Positions 48,509-58,024 are shown, numbered from the stretch's first letter. The stretch is DNA of 64,000 nucleotides from a bacterium (GCA_021781475.1 JAJXWT010000002.1:1-64000); one strand, 5' to 3'. Notes: generated from the letters alone by a model not told the origin. Numbers and translations: made by a program.

Positions 48509-50647
48509 CTAGTAACTAGTGTCGCGGCGCGTTACGTGCGGCTCAACGACTTCAGTATCAGGTACCTGTGGCTGTGGGAATGCGATATTTGTGGGCCTGG
48601 GTGGCAGCAGAGGTTTTTTAAACTGGCGCGGCTTTTGCTGCGCACCCTGCTGTGCCCCGCCTTGCTGGGGCGGACGGTTGCCGCCGCCGACTTCGTTCAC
48701 CACTGGGATGACGATTGGCGTGCGGCGTGTTTGGTCGTACAAAATGTGCGTGATTTCGTCTTTAATCTCTTTTTTGACGACATCAAGATCATACCTGCCA
48801 CTAAAGCTGCGAGCAACTTTTTGCTTTAAGTACGCACGGATCATGCCCATGAGCTCTTCGCTGTCACGCAGGTAAATGAACCCGCGGCTAATGATGTCCG
48901 GGCTAGTCAGCAAGCGGCCCGTGCCGCGTTGCACGGTCAGCACTACCACAAACATACCTTCTTGGCTCATATGGATACGATCTTTTAGCACCACGTCGCT
49001 GACAACTGCACCAGCGTCGTCGTACATCACGCCGCCTGCCTGCACGCGGCCGATTTTTTTAGCGCCGTTGTGGTCAATTTCGACCACATCACCTGGGTCG
49101 CACACAAAAATGTTCTCGCGCGGGATAGCGCACTCTTTATTCGCAAGTTCGGCGTTATGGGCCAACATATGGAATTCACCGTGGTATGGCAGGTAATAGG
49201 TTGGATGCACGGCGTTAATCACCCGCACGTGGTCCTGATAGTAGCCGTGGCCGCTTAGGTGGAGCGGACCAATGCCCGTCAGGTGAGTTTTGCCATTTTG
49301 TATGACGTTGCTGCCTTCGCGCATCAGGCCATCAACCGTACGCACGACATATTTTTCGTTACCCGGGATTGGGTTACTGCTAAACACCACCACGTCGCTA
49401 TTTTTAATTTTGATGTACTTGTGGGCGCCCGTTGCCATGCGGTTCAGCACGGCGCTAAATTCGCCTTGGCTCCCCGTACACACGATAGTTACTTTGTTAT
49501 CGGGGAATTTTATAATCTCTTCCATTTTCACCACCGTGTCCTTGGGGATTTTGATGGTATTTGTGCGCAAAGCAACTTCGAGGTTTTGGATCATACTATA
49601 GCCGGCAAACGCGACCTTGCGACCATGCCTTTGGGCCTCTTCTAAAATGAGCTGCATACGGTGGAGCTGGCTACTAAAGCTACTGATAATTACCCGGCCG
49701 TTCGGATACTTATCCATGACCTCGCCCATGCTGTGTTGAATATCCGGCTCACCATGGGTGTGCGTGCCTTCGCTTTCGCAGTTGGTACTTTCGTTTAGGA
49801 ACAGCAAAAAGCCTTCTTTTTGCTGAATTTCGGTGATACGGTTAAAGTCGAACTTTCGGCCATCAACCGGGTTTTCTTCGATACGCCAGTCACCACTAAA
49901 CAGTAGGTTACCAATTGGGGTACGGACAACAATAGCCGCAGCGTCAGGGATACTGTGGTTCACGCGTACGAATTCGGCACTAAAGCTGTCGCAGAGTTGC
50001 ACTTGATCGTGCGATTCAGGGCTCATTTCGTGGTAGTCGGGCTCCAGTGTGCTGGTGCCTTCTTCGTAGGTGCGCTGGAGCATGCCAATGGTAAATTTGG
50101 TGGCATATACCGGGGCTGGAATTTGTGGGAACAAGTGGCGGAATGCGCCAATGTGGTCGAGGTGCCCGTGCGTAAACAAAAGTGCTCGAATTTTATGACG
50201 GTTTTCAACCAAATAGCTGATATCGGGCGTAATGTAGTTAATGCCTGGGTAATCAGCCCCGGGGAACAAAAAGCCCATATCGACAATGATGATATCGTTG
50301 TCGTATTCTATGGCGGTCATATTTTTACCGATACCCATTTCGCCTACACCACCGATAGGGATTACCTTAAGGGTTGGGCGTGGCGCGCGCGGTTTTTTGG
50401 GCTGCATTGCCAGGCTGAATTGCTGGCCGTTGTAGCCGTTGAACACGTTTTTGTTGACTGGCACGTTAATATGGTGCTGGCCTGCCTGCGCGTTCACATT
50501 ATCACTGGTGCGTCGCTGCGCGCGGAAAACCTCGCCCTTGCGGGTGGTCGTAGCGTTCAGCACGGTGTTATCTGATTTGTTTTTTGGCCCAGCTGGTCGT
50601 TTTGGTACGTTATCAGCCTGAGGGCTAGCGAGTCGTCGTTGACCCAT
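48509..50647 (-). CDS. rnj: Ribonuclease J
   Basis: Metallo-beta-lactamase/beta-CASP nuclease for RNA decay and maturation. 712 residues, longer than the usual ~555: ~90 extra at the basic N-terminus and a basic, Gln/Pro-rich C-terminal tail. The core has TAIEYDNDIIIVDMGFLFPG, LLFTHGHLDHIGAF (HxHxDH zinc site), and STNCESEGTH near 265. SGHGYYQDH and PTYYLPYHGEFHML supply late histidines. A TTGCGT-17-TATACT promoter and a leader of about 100 bases precede it. Confidence 0.94.
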   Translation of the reverse strand: MGQRRLASPQADNVPKRPAGPKNKSDNTVLNATTTRKGEVFRAQRRTSDNVNAQAGQHHINVPVNKNVFNGYNGQQFSLAMQPKKPRAPRPTLKVIPIGGVGEMGIGKNMTAIEYDNDIIIVDMGFLFPGADYPGINYITPDISYLVENRHKIRALLFTHGHLDHIGAFRHLFPQIPAPVYATKFTIGMLQRTYEEGTSTLEPDYHEMSPESHDQVQLCDSFSAEFVRVNHSIPDAAAIVVRTPIGNLLFSGDWRIEENPVDGRKFDFNRITEIQQKEGFLLFLNESTNCESEGTHTHGEPDIQHSMGEVMDKYPNGRVIISSFSSQLHRMQLILEEAQRHGRKVAFAGYSMIQNLEVALRTNTIKIPKDTVVKMEEIIKFPDNKVTIVCTGSQGEFSAVLNRMATGAHKYIKIKNSDVVVFSSNPIPGNEKYVVRTVDGLMREGSNVIQNGKTHLTGIGPLHLSGHGYYQDHVRVINAVHPTYYLPYHGEFHMLAHNAELANKECAIPRENIFVCDPGDVVEIDHNGAKKIGRVQAGGVMYDDAGAVVSDVVLKDRIHMSQEGMFVVVLTVQRGTGRLLTSPDIISRGFIYLRDSEELMGMIRAYLKQKVARSFSGRYDLDVVKKEIKDEITHILYDQTRRTPIVIPVVNEVGGGNRPPQQGGAQQGAQQKPRQFKKPLLPPRPTNIAFPQPQVPDTEVVEPHVTRRDTSY

Positions 50648-50747
50648 AATGTTAAATACTCCTTTTTTGTTGAAAAAATATACTTAATTAATAATTCTAC
50701 CCGAGGAAAAGGGATTGTGTCACTTTGGTAGTTCCCTCTTACAGTAC

Positions 50748-50781
50748 AGCCAGTATAGCACACTCTGCCGGTATACGCAAG
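50748..50781 (-). promoter_or_regulatory. Promoter of rnj
   Basis: TTGCGT, 17 bases, extended -10 TGCTATACT on the minus strand between 50748 and 50781; the leader of about 100 bases ends with AAGGAG, 11 bases before the ATG. Confidence 0.55.
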
Positions 50782-50801
50782 CGGGTGGCCAAGCCCCACC
50801 C

Positions 50802-51365
50802 CTAGCGCACAAGTTGGGCCGTCGCGATAAAATCGTCAATGAGCGTTTGGCGCATACCGCCGTTATACAGAGCGGCCGCCGGGTGATACAGGGGCACTAC
50901 CATAAATTCTTGCCCGTGGTAGGCCACACGGCGTGGGTGGCCATGGTCATGCGAAATATGCAAATCGGGGATAAAATAGCCGCCACTATGCCGCCCAAGC
51001 GTAATGACAAATTTTGGATCAATAATTTCAAGCTGGCGGAGTAAATACGGCCAAAATTCTTGTTTTTCAGCGGGCAGCGGGTCGCGGTTATTGGGTGGCC
51101 TGTATTTAACAATATTGGTGATATACACGTCGCTCCGTGCAAGGCCAGCTTGGCGCAGCATTTCGTCTAAAAACTTGCCCGCAGCACCTACGAACGGCTT
51201 GCCTTGTAAATCTTCGTTTTTGCCCGGCGCCTCACCAATAAGCACAATATCGGCGTTTGGATTCCCATCGCCCATCACTAACTGCGTTGCCTGGGTGGCA
51301 AGTTCGGGACACACATTATTCGCAATGATTTCCTGGGCAAGGTCGTCGAGCTGCTGCTGTTTCAT
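50802..51365 (-). CDS. Family-4-like uracil-DNA glycosylase lacking Fe-S cysteines
   Basis: 187 residues. Start at 51365 (MKQQQLDDLAQ) because TATAAT at 51372-51377 ends six bases before it. The uracil pocket motif is IGEAPGKNEDLQGKPFVG, and PLYHPAAALYN is the HP motif. Family 4 enzymes hold a 4Fe-4S cluster with four Cys; here KCRPP is KYRPP, the later Cys is replaced by FWPYL, and only NVC near residue 18 remains. Still likely to remove uracil from DNA, but without the cluster. Confidence 0.82.
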   Translation of the reverse strand: MKQQQLDDLAQEIIANNVCPELATQATQLVMGDGNPNADIVLIGEAPGKNEDLQGKPFVGAAGKFLDEMLRQAGLARSDVYITNIVKYRPPNNRDPLPAEKQEFWPYLLRQLEIIDPKFVITLGRHSGGYFIPDLHISHDHGHPRRVAYHGQEFMVVPLYHPAAALYNGGMRQTLIDDFIATAQLVR

Positions 51366-51390
51366 AGTGCTATTATACCTGGCTTTAACC

Positions 51391-51417
51391 AAAAGCCGGT
51401 GCAACACAGTGCACCGG
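51391..51417 (-). terminator. Terminator of pnp
   Basis: CCGGTGCA CTGTGT TGCACCGG then CTTTTGG on the minus strand. Confidence 0.6.
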
Positions 51418-51438
51418 TTGCGGGTTTAAAACCAACCG

Positions 51439-53565
51439 CTAGTCTTGCTTAACGCCTTTCATAGTGAGGCTTAACCGGCCTTTTTCGTCGATGCCCGTAA
51501 GGAGCACGTTTACCATTTGGCCTTCTTTTAGCACGTCGGTCACCCTTTCGACGCGCTGGTCGCTCAGCTGGCTAATGTGGAGCATGCCGTCGGTGCCGGG
51601 CATAATATTCACAAAGGCGCCAAAGTCTTTAATCGTGACCACTTTGCCGCGATAAGTCTTGCCGACTTCGGGCTCTTCTACCAAGCCACGGATCCATTCC
51701 AGGGCTTTTTCAATCGAAGCCGTATCAACGGCCGATACCGTCACAAGGCCGTCGTCGCGGATGTCAACTTCGGCGCCAGTTTCTTTGGTAATCTTATTGA
51801 TCGTTTCGCCGCCCTTGCCAATAATGGCACCAATTTTATCAGGGTTAACCATCAACTTTTCAATGCGCGGTGCGTAGGGGCTTAAGTGGTCGCGTGGTGC
51901 TGGCAATACCGACAGCATGTGCTCCAAAATGAATGCGCGGCCCGGCTTGCTTTGCATGACGGCCTTGCGGAGTACCTCCACCGGCAAGCTATGCACTTTC
52001 ATGTCCATTTGCATGGCAGTCACGCCCTTTTCGGTGCCTGTGACCTTAAAGTCCATGTCGCCGGCAAAATCTTCGGCGTCAGCAATGTCGCTCAGCACAT
52101 ACGGCGTATCGCCGTCCATCATTAGGCCCATAGCGATACCGCTCACTGGGCGTTTGATTGGCACGCCGGCGTCCATTAGGGCCAAACAGCTGCTGCAGGT
52201 TGCGGCCATGCTGGTGCTACCGTTTTGACTCATAATCTCGGTGACGCTACGGATAGCGTACGGGAAATCTTCGACACTCGGCAGCACGGCCGTCAGAGCA
52301 CGTTCGGCCAGGTAGCCATGGCCGATTTCGCGACGGCCTGGGCTGCCAAGGCGGCCGACTTCGCCCACCGTGTAAGGTGGCGCGTTGTAGTGGTGCATGT
52401 AGCGGCGTTCGTCGTCACTGCGCTCCATGGTGTCGACCATTTGGGCGTAGCTGAGCGGCGCCAACGTCACAATGTTCATGCCTTGGGTCACGCCACGGGT
52501 AAACAGGCTGCTACCGTGGGCGCGTGGCAAAATGCCGACTTCGGAGCTTAAGGGGCGGATTTCGGTTAGTTCGCGGCCGTCTGGGCGCAGGCCATCTTTC
52601 ACAATTCCGTCGCGGACATCCTTATGTACAGCTTTTGTAAAGGCTTCGTCGTATTCGTCGCGGAGTGGTTTGTATTCGTCTTCACCACCGTTCTTTTCGG
52701 CCATTTCTAGGTGGAACGCCAAGCGGATTTCGTTAATAAGCTCGTTACGTTCTGGGTACGGCTTGCGGATAGCAGCGCCAAGTTTGCCCACCACCCATTC
52801 ATCGGCGGCTTTTTGAATCGCCTCGTCGGGCAACACCAGCGTGTATTGTTGCTCTTTGGGCGCAACCTTTTGTTTGAGCTGTTTTTGCAGCTCGATTGCT
52901 GGCTGGAACGCCGTAAAGGCCCATTCCATAGCGTCAATAATCACGTCCTCGGCTACTTCTTCGGCGCCGGCCTCTACCATGGTAATGCCGGTACCAGTAC
53001 CTGCCACCACAAGGTCAAGGTCACTCGCGGCGCGCTCTTCGGCGGTCAAAAAGGCCTTAAATTCACCGTTCACGCGACCAACGCGCAAACCGGCAACGGG
53101 ACCGTCAAACGGCGTGCCGGTCAGCATTAAAGCACTGCTCGCAGCAATCATAGCCACCATGTCGGGCCTAAAGTTCGGGTCCATCGACAGCACAGTGCTA
53201 ATCACCTGCACTTCTTGGCGGTACCCCTTAGGGAACAACGGGCGGATTGGGCGGTCGATAATGCGGCCAATCAAAACTGCATCGTCACTTGGGCGGCCTT
53301 CGCGCTTAATAAAGCGGCTGCCACTGATTTTGCCGGCGGCGTAAAACTTTTCTTCGTAATCGATGCTTAGTGGAAAGTAATCCAGCACGACTGGGCGGGT
53401 GCCAACGCTGACGCTGCCAAGCACCACGGTGTCGCCGTAAGTTACCAGTACGCTACCGGTGGCACGAAAGCCCACGCGGTTGACCTCGAGCGTTAAGGTT
53501 TTACCACACAGTTCGGTGGATACGCTAAAGATATCCTTGCCGTTAGGGTTGATGATGTTGCTCAT
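51439..53565 (-). CDS. pnp: Polynucleotide phosphorylase
   Basis: 3'-5' phosphorolytic RNA exonuclease. Start at 53565 (MSNIINPNGKDIF), 708 residues, with AAAGGAGG upstream. Two RNase PH domains (YFPLSIDYEEKFYAAGKISGSRFIKREGRPS in the first; DRRYMHHYNAPPYTVGEVG in the second), then KH (IGAIIGKGGETINKI) and S1 (GKVVTIKDFGAFVNIMPGTDGMLHIS) domains. Complete. Its leader has a TAAAAT box near 53690. Confidence 0.96.
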   Translation of the reverse strand: MSNIINPNGKDIFSVSTELCGKTLTLEVNRVGFRATGSVLVTYGDTVVLGSVSVGTRPVVLDYFPLSIDYEEKFYAAGKISGSRFIKREGRPSDDAVLIGRIIDRPIRPLFPKGYRQEVQVISTVLSMDPNFRPDMVAMIAASSALMLTGTPFDGPVAGLRVGRVNGEFKAFLTAEERAASDLDLVVAGTGTGITMVEAGAEEVAEDVIIDAMEWAFTAFQPAIELQKQLKQKVAPKEQQYTLVLPDEAIQKAADEWVVGKLGAAIRKPYPERNELINEIRLAFHLEMAEKNGGEDEYKPLRDEYDEAFTKAVHKDVRDGIVKDGLRPDGRELTEIRPLSSEVGILPRAHGSSLFTRGVTQGMNIVTLAPLSYAQMVDTMERSDDERRYMHHYNAPPYTVGEVGRLGSPGRREIGHGYLAERALTAVLPSVEDFPYAIRSVTEIMSQNGSTSMAATCSSCLALMDAGVPIKRPVSGIAMGLMMDGDTPYVLSDIADAEDFAGDMDFKVTGTEKGVTAMQMDMKVHSLPVEVLRKAVMQSKPGRAFILEHMLSVLPAPRDHLSPYAPRIEKLMVNPDKIGAIIGKGGETINKITKETGAEVDIRDDGLVTVSAVDTASIEKALEWIRGLVEEPEVGKTYRGKVVTIKDFGAFVNIMPGTDGMLHISQLSDQRVERVTDVLKEGQMVNVLLTGIDEKGRLSLTMKGVKQD

Positions 53566-53689
53566 AAATAAGCCTCCTTTTATAGTTCTCACTCGCCTAC
53601 TGTTCGCGAATAAGTAACGGGTAGAAAAATTCTCTAGTTCAGAATGGTTCTATCCAGCACTTATGCGCATTGAGTGTGTATCTATTTTA

Positions 53690-53802
53690 CCATAAATTTA
53701 AAACCCCGGGCGGCGCCGCTCTTGTAACCGAGCACATGCGGCCCACGGGGGCATACCCTTACGGGTACCAACAATGTCGGGTACTGATCTTTGAAGTTTA
53801 TA
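53690..53802 (-). other. Structured spacer between pnp promoter and rpsO terminator
   Basis: Contains ACCC-GTAA-GGGT, a CCCCG..CGGGG stem with an inner GGGC/GCCC, and extra GC-rich pairing. No gene or known RNA recognised. Confidence 0.35.
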
Positions 53803-53828
53803 CAAAAAACTCCCCTGTTACGGGGAGC
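53803..53828 (-). terminator. Terminator of rpsO
   Basis: GCTCCCC GTAACA GGGGAGT TTTTTG on the minus strand. Confidence 0.8.
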
Positions 53829-53848
53829 TTTCCGGCTGAACAAATGAA

Positions 53849-54115
53849 TTATTTGCGCAGGCCTAATTTGTCGAGCAATGCTTTGTATGCATCAAAGTCG
53901 TGTGCTTCAAGGTATTTCAGCAGTTTTTTCCGCTTGCCTACCATCTGAATTAGCCCGCGGCGCGCCATGTTGTCGTGCTTGTTGAGCTTGAGGTGTTCAG
54001 TCACCTCTTTGATACGAGCCGTCAAAACTGACACCTGAGCTTGCGGGCTCCCAACGTCGGTTTTTTTGACCTGAGTCAAAGCAATTGCCTTAGCTTTGTT
54101 ATCTTTTGTTATCAT
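53849..54115 (-). CDS. rpsO: 30S ribosomal protein S15
   Basis: 88 residues: DVGSPQAQVSVLTARIKEVTEHLKLNKHDNMARRGLIQMVGKRKKLLKYL is the S15 core. TATAAT at 54124-54129 ends eight bases before the ATG, with no Shine-Dalgarno sequence in between, so the mRNA is nearly leaderless. Confidence 0.95.
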   Translation of the reverse strand: MITKDNKAKAIALTQVKKTDVGSPQAQVSVLTARIKEVTEHLKLNKHDNMARRGLIQMVGKRKKLLKYLEAHDFDAYKALLDKLGLRK

Positions 54116-54138
54116 AACGCGTAATTATAACAGAGATA

Positions 54139-54753
54139 CTATTGCGTTGCAAGGGCCGCCGCGACAGCCTGTGCGACTGCGGCAGTTTTATCGCGTAGCT
54201 CGTTTGCCGCGTCAACCCGGAGGGTTGGGTATAGCGCCGCCAAGCGCTCCACGATTGGCGCCGACTCCTCAGCGTAGTTCCGCAAGCGTTCAGCCGCATT
54301 TTCCGCCACGCCGAGTGCTTGCCGGTGCCGGCTCGTGATCCGCTGTGTTGCAAGTTCATCGCTGCCTTCTAGGATAACGAGCAGGCCGACCCGCAGGGAA
54401 TGTTCGGCAAGCAAACGCTGGAAACCTGGCAATAAGAGCTCATACCGCGGGTAGCCATCAATGACGCTGACGTGCGTGCCACGCTGGGTGGATTGTTCGC
54501 AAAACTCCCCCACGATCTCGGCCGTCAGCGCACCATCCGGGATTGGCAAATGGTGGCTCAGTTCTGACTGGTAACGCCGCACCTCGCTCGCAAAACGCGA
54601 GGGGATGTCACCGCTACTAATACCACGGAGCGTATCACCCATTGACAGGCGATCGGCGGTAATGCCCGCCTGGTTCAATGCCGCCACGACGCTTTGTGCC
54701 AAGGTTGACTTGCCAAGGCCCGGCTTGCTTTGGATTAACACAATCATATGCAT
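54139..54753 (-). CDS. Adenylate-kinase-like nucleoside monophosphate kinase
   Basis: 204 residues. P-loop QSKPGLGKSTLAQSV near residue 8, DGYPRYELLLPGFQRLL corresponding to the DGFPR motif of adenylate kinases, and a helical lid. The exact substrate is unclear, and Saccharibacteria normally also carry a standard adk. Its ATG overlaps the stop of the epimerase gene (TGATG), so the two are coupled. Confidence 0.72.
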   Translation of the reverse strand: MHMIVLIQSKPGLGKSTLAQSVVAALNQAGITADRLSMGDTLRGISSGDIPSRFASEVRRYQSELSHHLPIPDGALTAEIVGEFCEQSTQRGTHVSVIDGYPRYELLLPGFQRLLAEHSLRVGLLVILEGSDELATQRITSRHRQALGVAENAAERLRNYAEESAPIVERLAALYPTLRVDAANELRDKTAAVAQAVAAALATQ

Positions 54754-55451
54754 CAGGCGATCGTAAAGCTATAGGTTTTTGTTTCGCCAGGCTGCAGCAT
54801 GTCGGTACGGCGGTGGTTTTCGCTAACGAACGTAAAACCGCCATAGCTTGGCTCGACGCAAAAGTAGCCCGCCAAGCGGTCGCTCCACTGCGCCCAAAAT
54901 GGCATATCGGGGCTTTTCAGCACGAGAGTACGGCCGTTCGTGTTTACCACCTTTTCTGGCGATTCATCACTTAACATCATGTCGTTATAGGCCGTCATGT
55001 CAAACGGTTCACCATCAATCACTAAGTGGTCGCCGGTCGCGAAGTACGGGTGGAAAGCCGGGCCGGTTTCGAGGACATGCTCGCCAGTGTTAGTGAGTGT
55101 CAGGGTACCCGTCAGCTCGTGTTCATTGATTTCATAACGGAGAGTCGCTGGCATTGCCGCGTAGTCACCCTGGCCGTCGAGGCTCAGGGTGACATGGTCG
55201 TCGCCTGATTCGGCAATGTTCCAATCACTTGTTCGGCCGTAGCCGTGTTGATCAAGACCGCTGTCACCCCCCGGCCCAAAGTTTGGCATGCACACGTGGC
55301 AGCCGCCACGCGTTTTTTGCTCACCGTTATCTGTAGTAATCACTCGCTTGGGGTATATAATGTCCCCTTGCTCATCGGCATAGTTGGTCAGGTAGCCGCC
55401 TTTCGTATCGACGACTGCTTTTTTGTCACCGTTCCTAAGCTCAATGATCAT
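54753..55451 (-). CDS. Aldose 1-epimerase-like protein
   Basis: 232 residues. Beta-sandwich family: GGCHVCMPNFGPG, LTLTNTGEHVLETGPAFHPYFATGD (HPYF catalytic region) and a C-terminal FCVEPSYGGF. Shorter than GalM (~340), closer to YeaD/glucose-6-phosphate epimerase-like proteins. AGGAGG precedes the start. Confidence 0.8.
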   Translation of the reverse strand: MIIELRNGDKKAVVDTKGGYLTNYADEQGDIIYPKRVITTDNGEQKTRGGCHVCMPNFGPGGDSGLDQHGYGRTSDWNIAESGDDHVTLSLDGQGDYAAMPATLRYEINEHELTGTLTLTNTGEHVLETGPAFHPYFATGDHLVIDGEPFDMTAYNDMMLSDESPEKVVNTNGRTLVLKSPDMPFWAQWSDRLAGYFCVEPSYGGFTFVSENHRRTDMLQPGETKTYSFTIA

Positions 55452-55466
55452 ACTACCTCCTATTAG

Positions 55467-56126
55467 TTAGTGTACGCCAAAATCAGCCAATGTGCGTGCC
55501 CTTTTTACATCCCAATCAGCAATCTCAAGCCGCCGCAGTTGTTCACAGTAGGCCCCCACCCCAAGCGCGGCGCCGATATCAACGGCTAGGCTGCGAATAT
55601 AGGTGCCACTGCTCACGTGCGTACGGATAGTGAGGTGTGGCCATTTGTACTGGATAATATCAAGGGAATACACGGTAACTTGGCGCGGGGGAATGTCCAC
55701 CGCTACCCCTTTACGCGCTAAATCGTAGGCGCGGCGACCATTGATTTTAATGGCACTATAAATGGGCGGCGTTTGGGTGATTTCGCCGACAAATTGCTGC
55801 ACCACGTGTTCAATCTGTTTGCGGCTCGGCGGCTCGGCCAACGAATCTTCGGTAATTTCGCCTTCGGGGTCGCCGGTGGTGCTCGTGGCGCCAAGGTGAA
55901 CAGTCGCTTCGTAGACTTTATCGAGCTTTGTATAGGCCCCCGCGTTCTTGCACTCACCACCTGTCACGATTAATAGCAGCCCGGTCGCAAACGGATCGAG
56001 CGTGCCACAGTGGCCAACTTTGATTTTTTTGCCGTATTGCTCGCTCAGCACGCGGCGAATTCGGGCCACAACGCCAAAACTGGTCATGCCAGCCGGCTTA
56101 TCAATAAGGAGCAGACTGTCTTGCAT
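55467..56126 (-). CDS. truB: tRNA pseudouridine-55 synthase
   Basis: 219 residues. LLIDKPAGMTSFGVVARIRR start, catalytic HCGTLDPFATGLLLI (Asp), RAYDLARKG, and HVSSGTYIRSLAVDIGAALG. TACAATAAGGAGC immediately precedes the ATG: a -10 box and a Shine-Dalgarno sequence overlap, so ribosomes could use either a leaderless message or readthrough RNA. Confidence 0.95.
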   Translation of the reverse strand: MQDSLLLIDKPAGMTSFGVVARIRRVLSEQYGKKIKVGHCGTLDPFATGLLLIVTGGECKNAGAYTKLDKVYEATVHLGATSTTGDPEGEITEDSLAEPPSRKQIEHVVQQFVGEITQTPPIYSAIKINGRRAYDLARKGVAVDIPPRQVTVYSLDIIQYKWPHLTIRTHVSSGTYIRSLAVDIGAALGVGAYCEQLRRLEIADWDVKRARTLADFGVH

Positions 56127-56155
56127 GCTCCTTATTGTAACGTACCGTAGGGGGA

Positions 56156-57907
56156 TTACATACCTGGTATCTTAAACTGACCGGGGTCGGACTTTCCTTG
56201 CTCTGGTGGCGCCTGAGCGGGTGGGAGCGTACTGCCAAGTGGCTCAGAGGGAACGCCAGTACTCCCTTGCAGCGCATCTGGGAGCGGTGGCAATGTGCCA
56301 AAATCAGGCATCGGAGGTGTTGGCGGGAGCGGTGGCAAGCCGCCATTCGCTACAGGGTTAACCTGTGGCGGTTGGCCGGCAAACGCAGCATGCACATCAC
56401 CTAATAGGTCGGTGTGGGAGCGGTTTTGCGCGTCAATTTCGGCAAGTGTAGGCGCGTTATAGGCGGGAGCGACCGGCCCTTGCCCTGTGGGGGCTGGCGG
56501 TGCCACAAAGGGCGCGCTTGGCTGAGCTGTAGGTGCCATGGGTGGGAGCGTCGACACGGGCGGCGCGCTGCTTGGCGCTAGTGATTCGCCATGTAAATCG
56601 TGAATCTGGGGTGACATACCAAACGCCGGCTGCGGTGCTGGCGCATCGGCAAATATATCGCGCACCTCTGGCTCGCCGTTTGTCGTGTCGGCAGCGGCTG
56701 AAATCGGGGCCTGATACGACGGCTGGTCGGCAACATAGTGGCCGCTATCGTGGCTTAAGATCGTGTGGTTTTGATCACCCTCAAGGTCGCGGCGACCTTC
56801 TTCGGCTGCCTCTTCGGTTGTGGCGTTTAGTGTTCCGCCAAGCGATGGCTCCACTTGCGAATGCGGTGGTGTCTCTTCGTAATCGATTTGGGGTTGCACT
56901 AGGGGCAACGCAGCATCACTCGGCGGCTGTAGCTGTCGGCTCAGCTCGTCCTCTGCTTCTTGGGCTGCTGCCACCTGGTTTGCCGCCTGCACCTGGCCAG
57001 CAACCTCATCTACCGTGCCCCTAAAGGCGTGGTCAATTGCTAGCTCACCGTTGGCGCCTGTCTGCGCGGCTGGTTGCTCGGGCGCCGCTAGTTGCGCCGT
57101 AGCGGCAGCGTTTGGCGCCGCGGCAACAGGCCTGATGTCAGGCGAAATTTCGTCGGCTTTTTGGAGTTGGACTGCAATGAGCTGCTGGTTGGCACCAGCA
57201 GCCATTAAATCGGCAGCGGTTGTCATCACGCGGCTACTTGTTTTTTCGTTGCTAAAACGGTCAGTCGCCGCCACAATCCCCGTCAGCAGTGCTGTTGCAA
57301 TCTGTTCATCCAAAACACCTGGTTCTGGCTGTAGGTCCTTGACCAGGCTCGCCACGATTTCACAGTAGCTACTGGCATTTTTGTCGCTCCAGTTAATACT
57401 GCCAAGGGCGCCCGCTTGATCAAGGCTCACGCTTGCGACAGTCGCATCTTCGAGGATTTGGCCGTGCGATTCCAGCGCCTTATCAAGGCTCGCCGCATCT
57501 TGCACGCCAATCGCCAGCACAAAATCAACGTTATAATCACCCTGACTAAATTCCAGGTCACTTTCGTCAATTGTCGTACGATACGGCGTAATAAAAATTT
57601 TAACCATGTCGCCGTCCACTTTGTAGCGCAGGTGGTCGGCCTTTTCTTTATCGAGTGCAATAATAAAATCTTGCAAGCTTAAGACCGTATTTTCAAAGGT
57701 TTTTTCAGGCTCCAAAAATTCGATTGCCGCTGGAATATTGCCGCTGAACACCGCCGTTGCGTGCTTGTCAATTTTGTTAATGGCCAGTGTTAGGCCAAGT
57801 GCTGCAGAAAGCTCATCAACAGTTGGATTGTTATTCAAGGCAACGAGCACATTGTTACTATCCTTGATTTTGTCGATGATCTGCTTTTTGAGCTTGGTGT
57901 CGTTCAC
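56156..57907 (-). CDS. Degenerate DHH-family protein with long Pro-rich tail
   Basis: 583 residues, GTG start at 57907. The first ~260 align in order with NrnA/RecJ-type phosphoesterases: NVLVALNNNPTVDELSAALGL where active enzymes have xHINPDGDA, VDFVLAIGVQD, GSINWSDKNASSYCE where DHH should stand, and TALLTGIVAATDRFS for the GI..DTG block. The catalytic histidines are gone. The last ~300 residues are A/P/Q-rich and disordered, with repeated LPPLPP/LPPMAP-type clusters. Probably a binding scaffold, not a nuclease. Confidence 0.68.
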   Translation of the reverse strand: MNDTKLKKQIIDKIKDSNNVLVALNNNPTVDELSAALGLTLAINKIDKHATAVFSGNIPAAIEFLEPEKTFENTVLSLQDFIIALDKEKADHLRYKVDGDMVKIFITPYRTTIDESDLEFSQGDYNVDFVLAIGVQDAASLDKALESHGQILEDATVASVSLDQAGALGSINWSDKNASSYCEIVASLVKDLQPEPGVLDEQIATALLTGIVAATDRFSNEKTSSRVMTTAADLMAAGANQQLIAVQLQKADEISPDIRPVAAAPNAAATAQLAAPEQPAAQTGANGELAIDHAFRGTVDEVAGQVQAANQVAAAQEAEDELSRQLQPPSDAALPLVQPQIDYEETPPHSQVEPSLGGTLNATTEEAAEEGRRDLEGDQNHTILSHDSGHYVADQPSYQAPISAAADTTNGEPEVRDIFADAPAPQPAFGMSPQIHDLHGESLAPSSAPPVSTLPPMAPTAQPSAPFVAPPAPTGQGPVAPAYNAPTLAEIDAQNRSHTDLLGDVHAAFAGQPPQVNPVANGGLPPLPPTPPMPDFGTLPPLPDALQGSTGVPSEPLGSTLPPAQAPPEQGKSDPGQFKIPGM

Positions 57908-57995
57908 GGTGATTTAGTGCCTTTTTGTTTATAAAGAGATTTCAGCGACTACTATACCACAAGCGGTTTGCCATCGTCAACATGAGGGCACTCCC

Positions 57996-58024
57996 TTTAC
58001 AACACCTTTGTTTTCCTTTATAAT
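57996..58024 (+). promoter_or_regulatory. Promoter of rpsT
   Basis: TTTACA (57996-58001), 17 bases, TATAAT (58019-58024). Confidence 0.7.
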
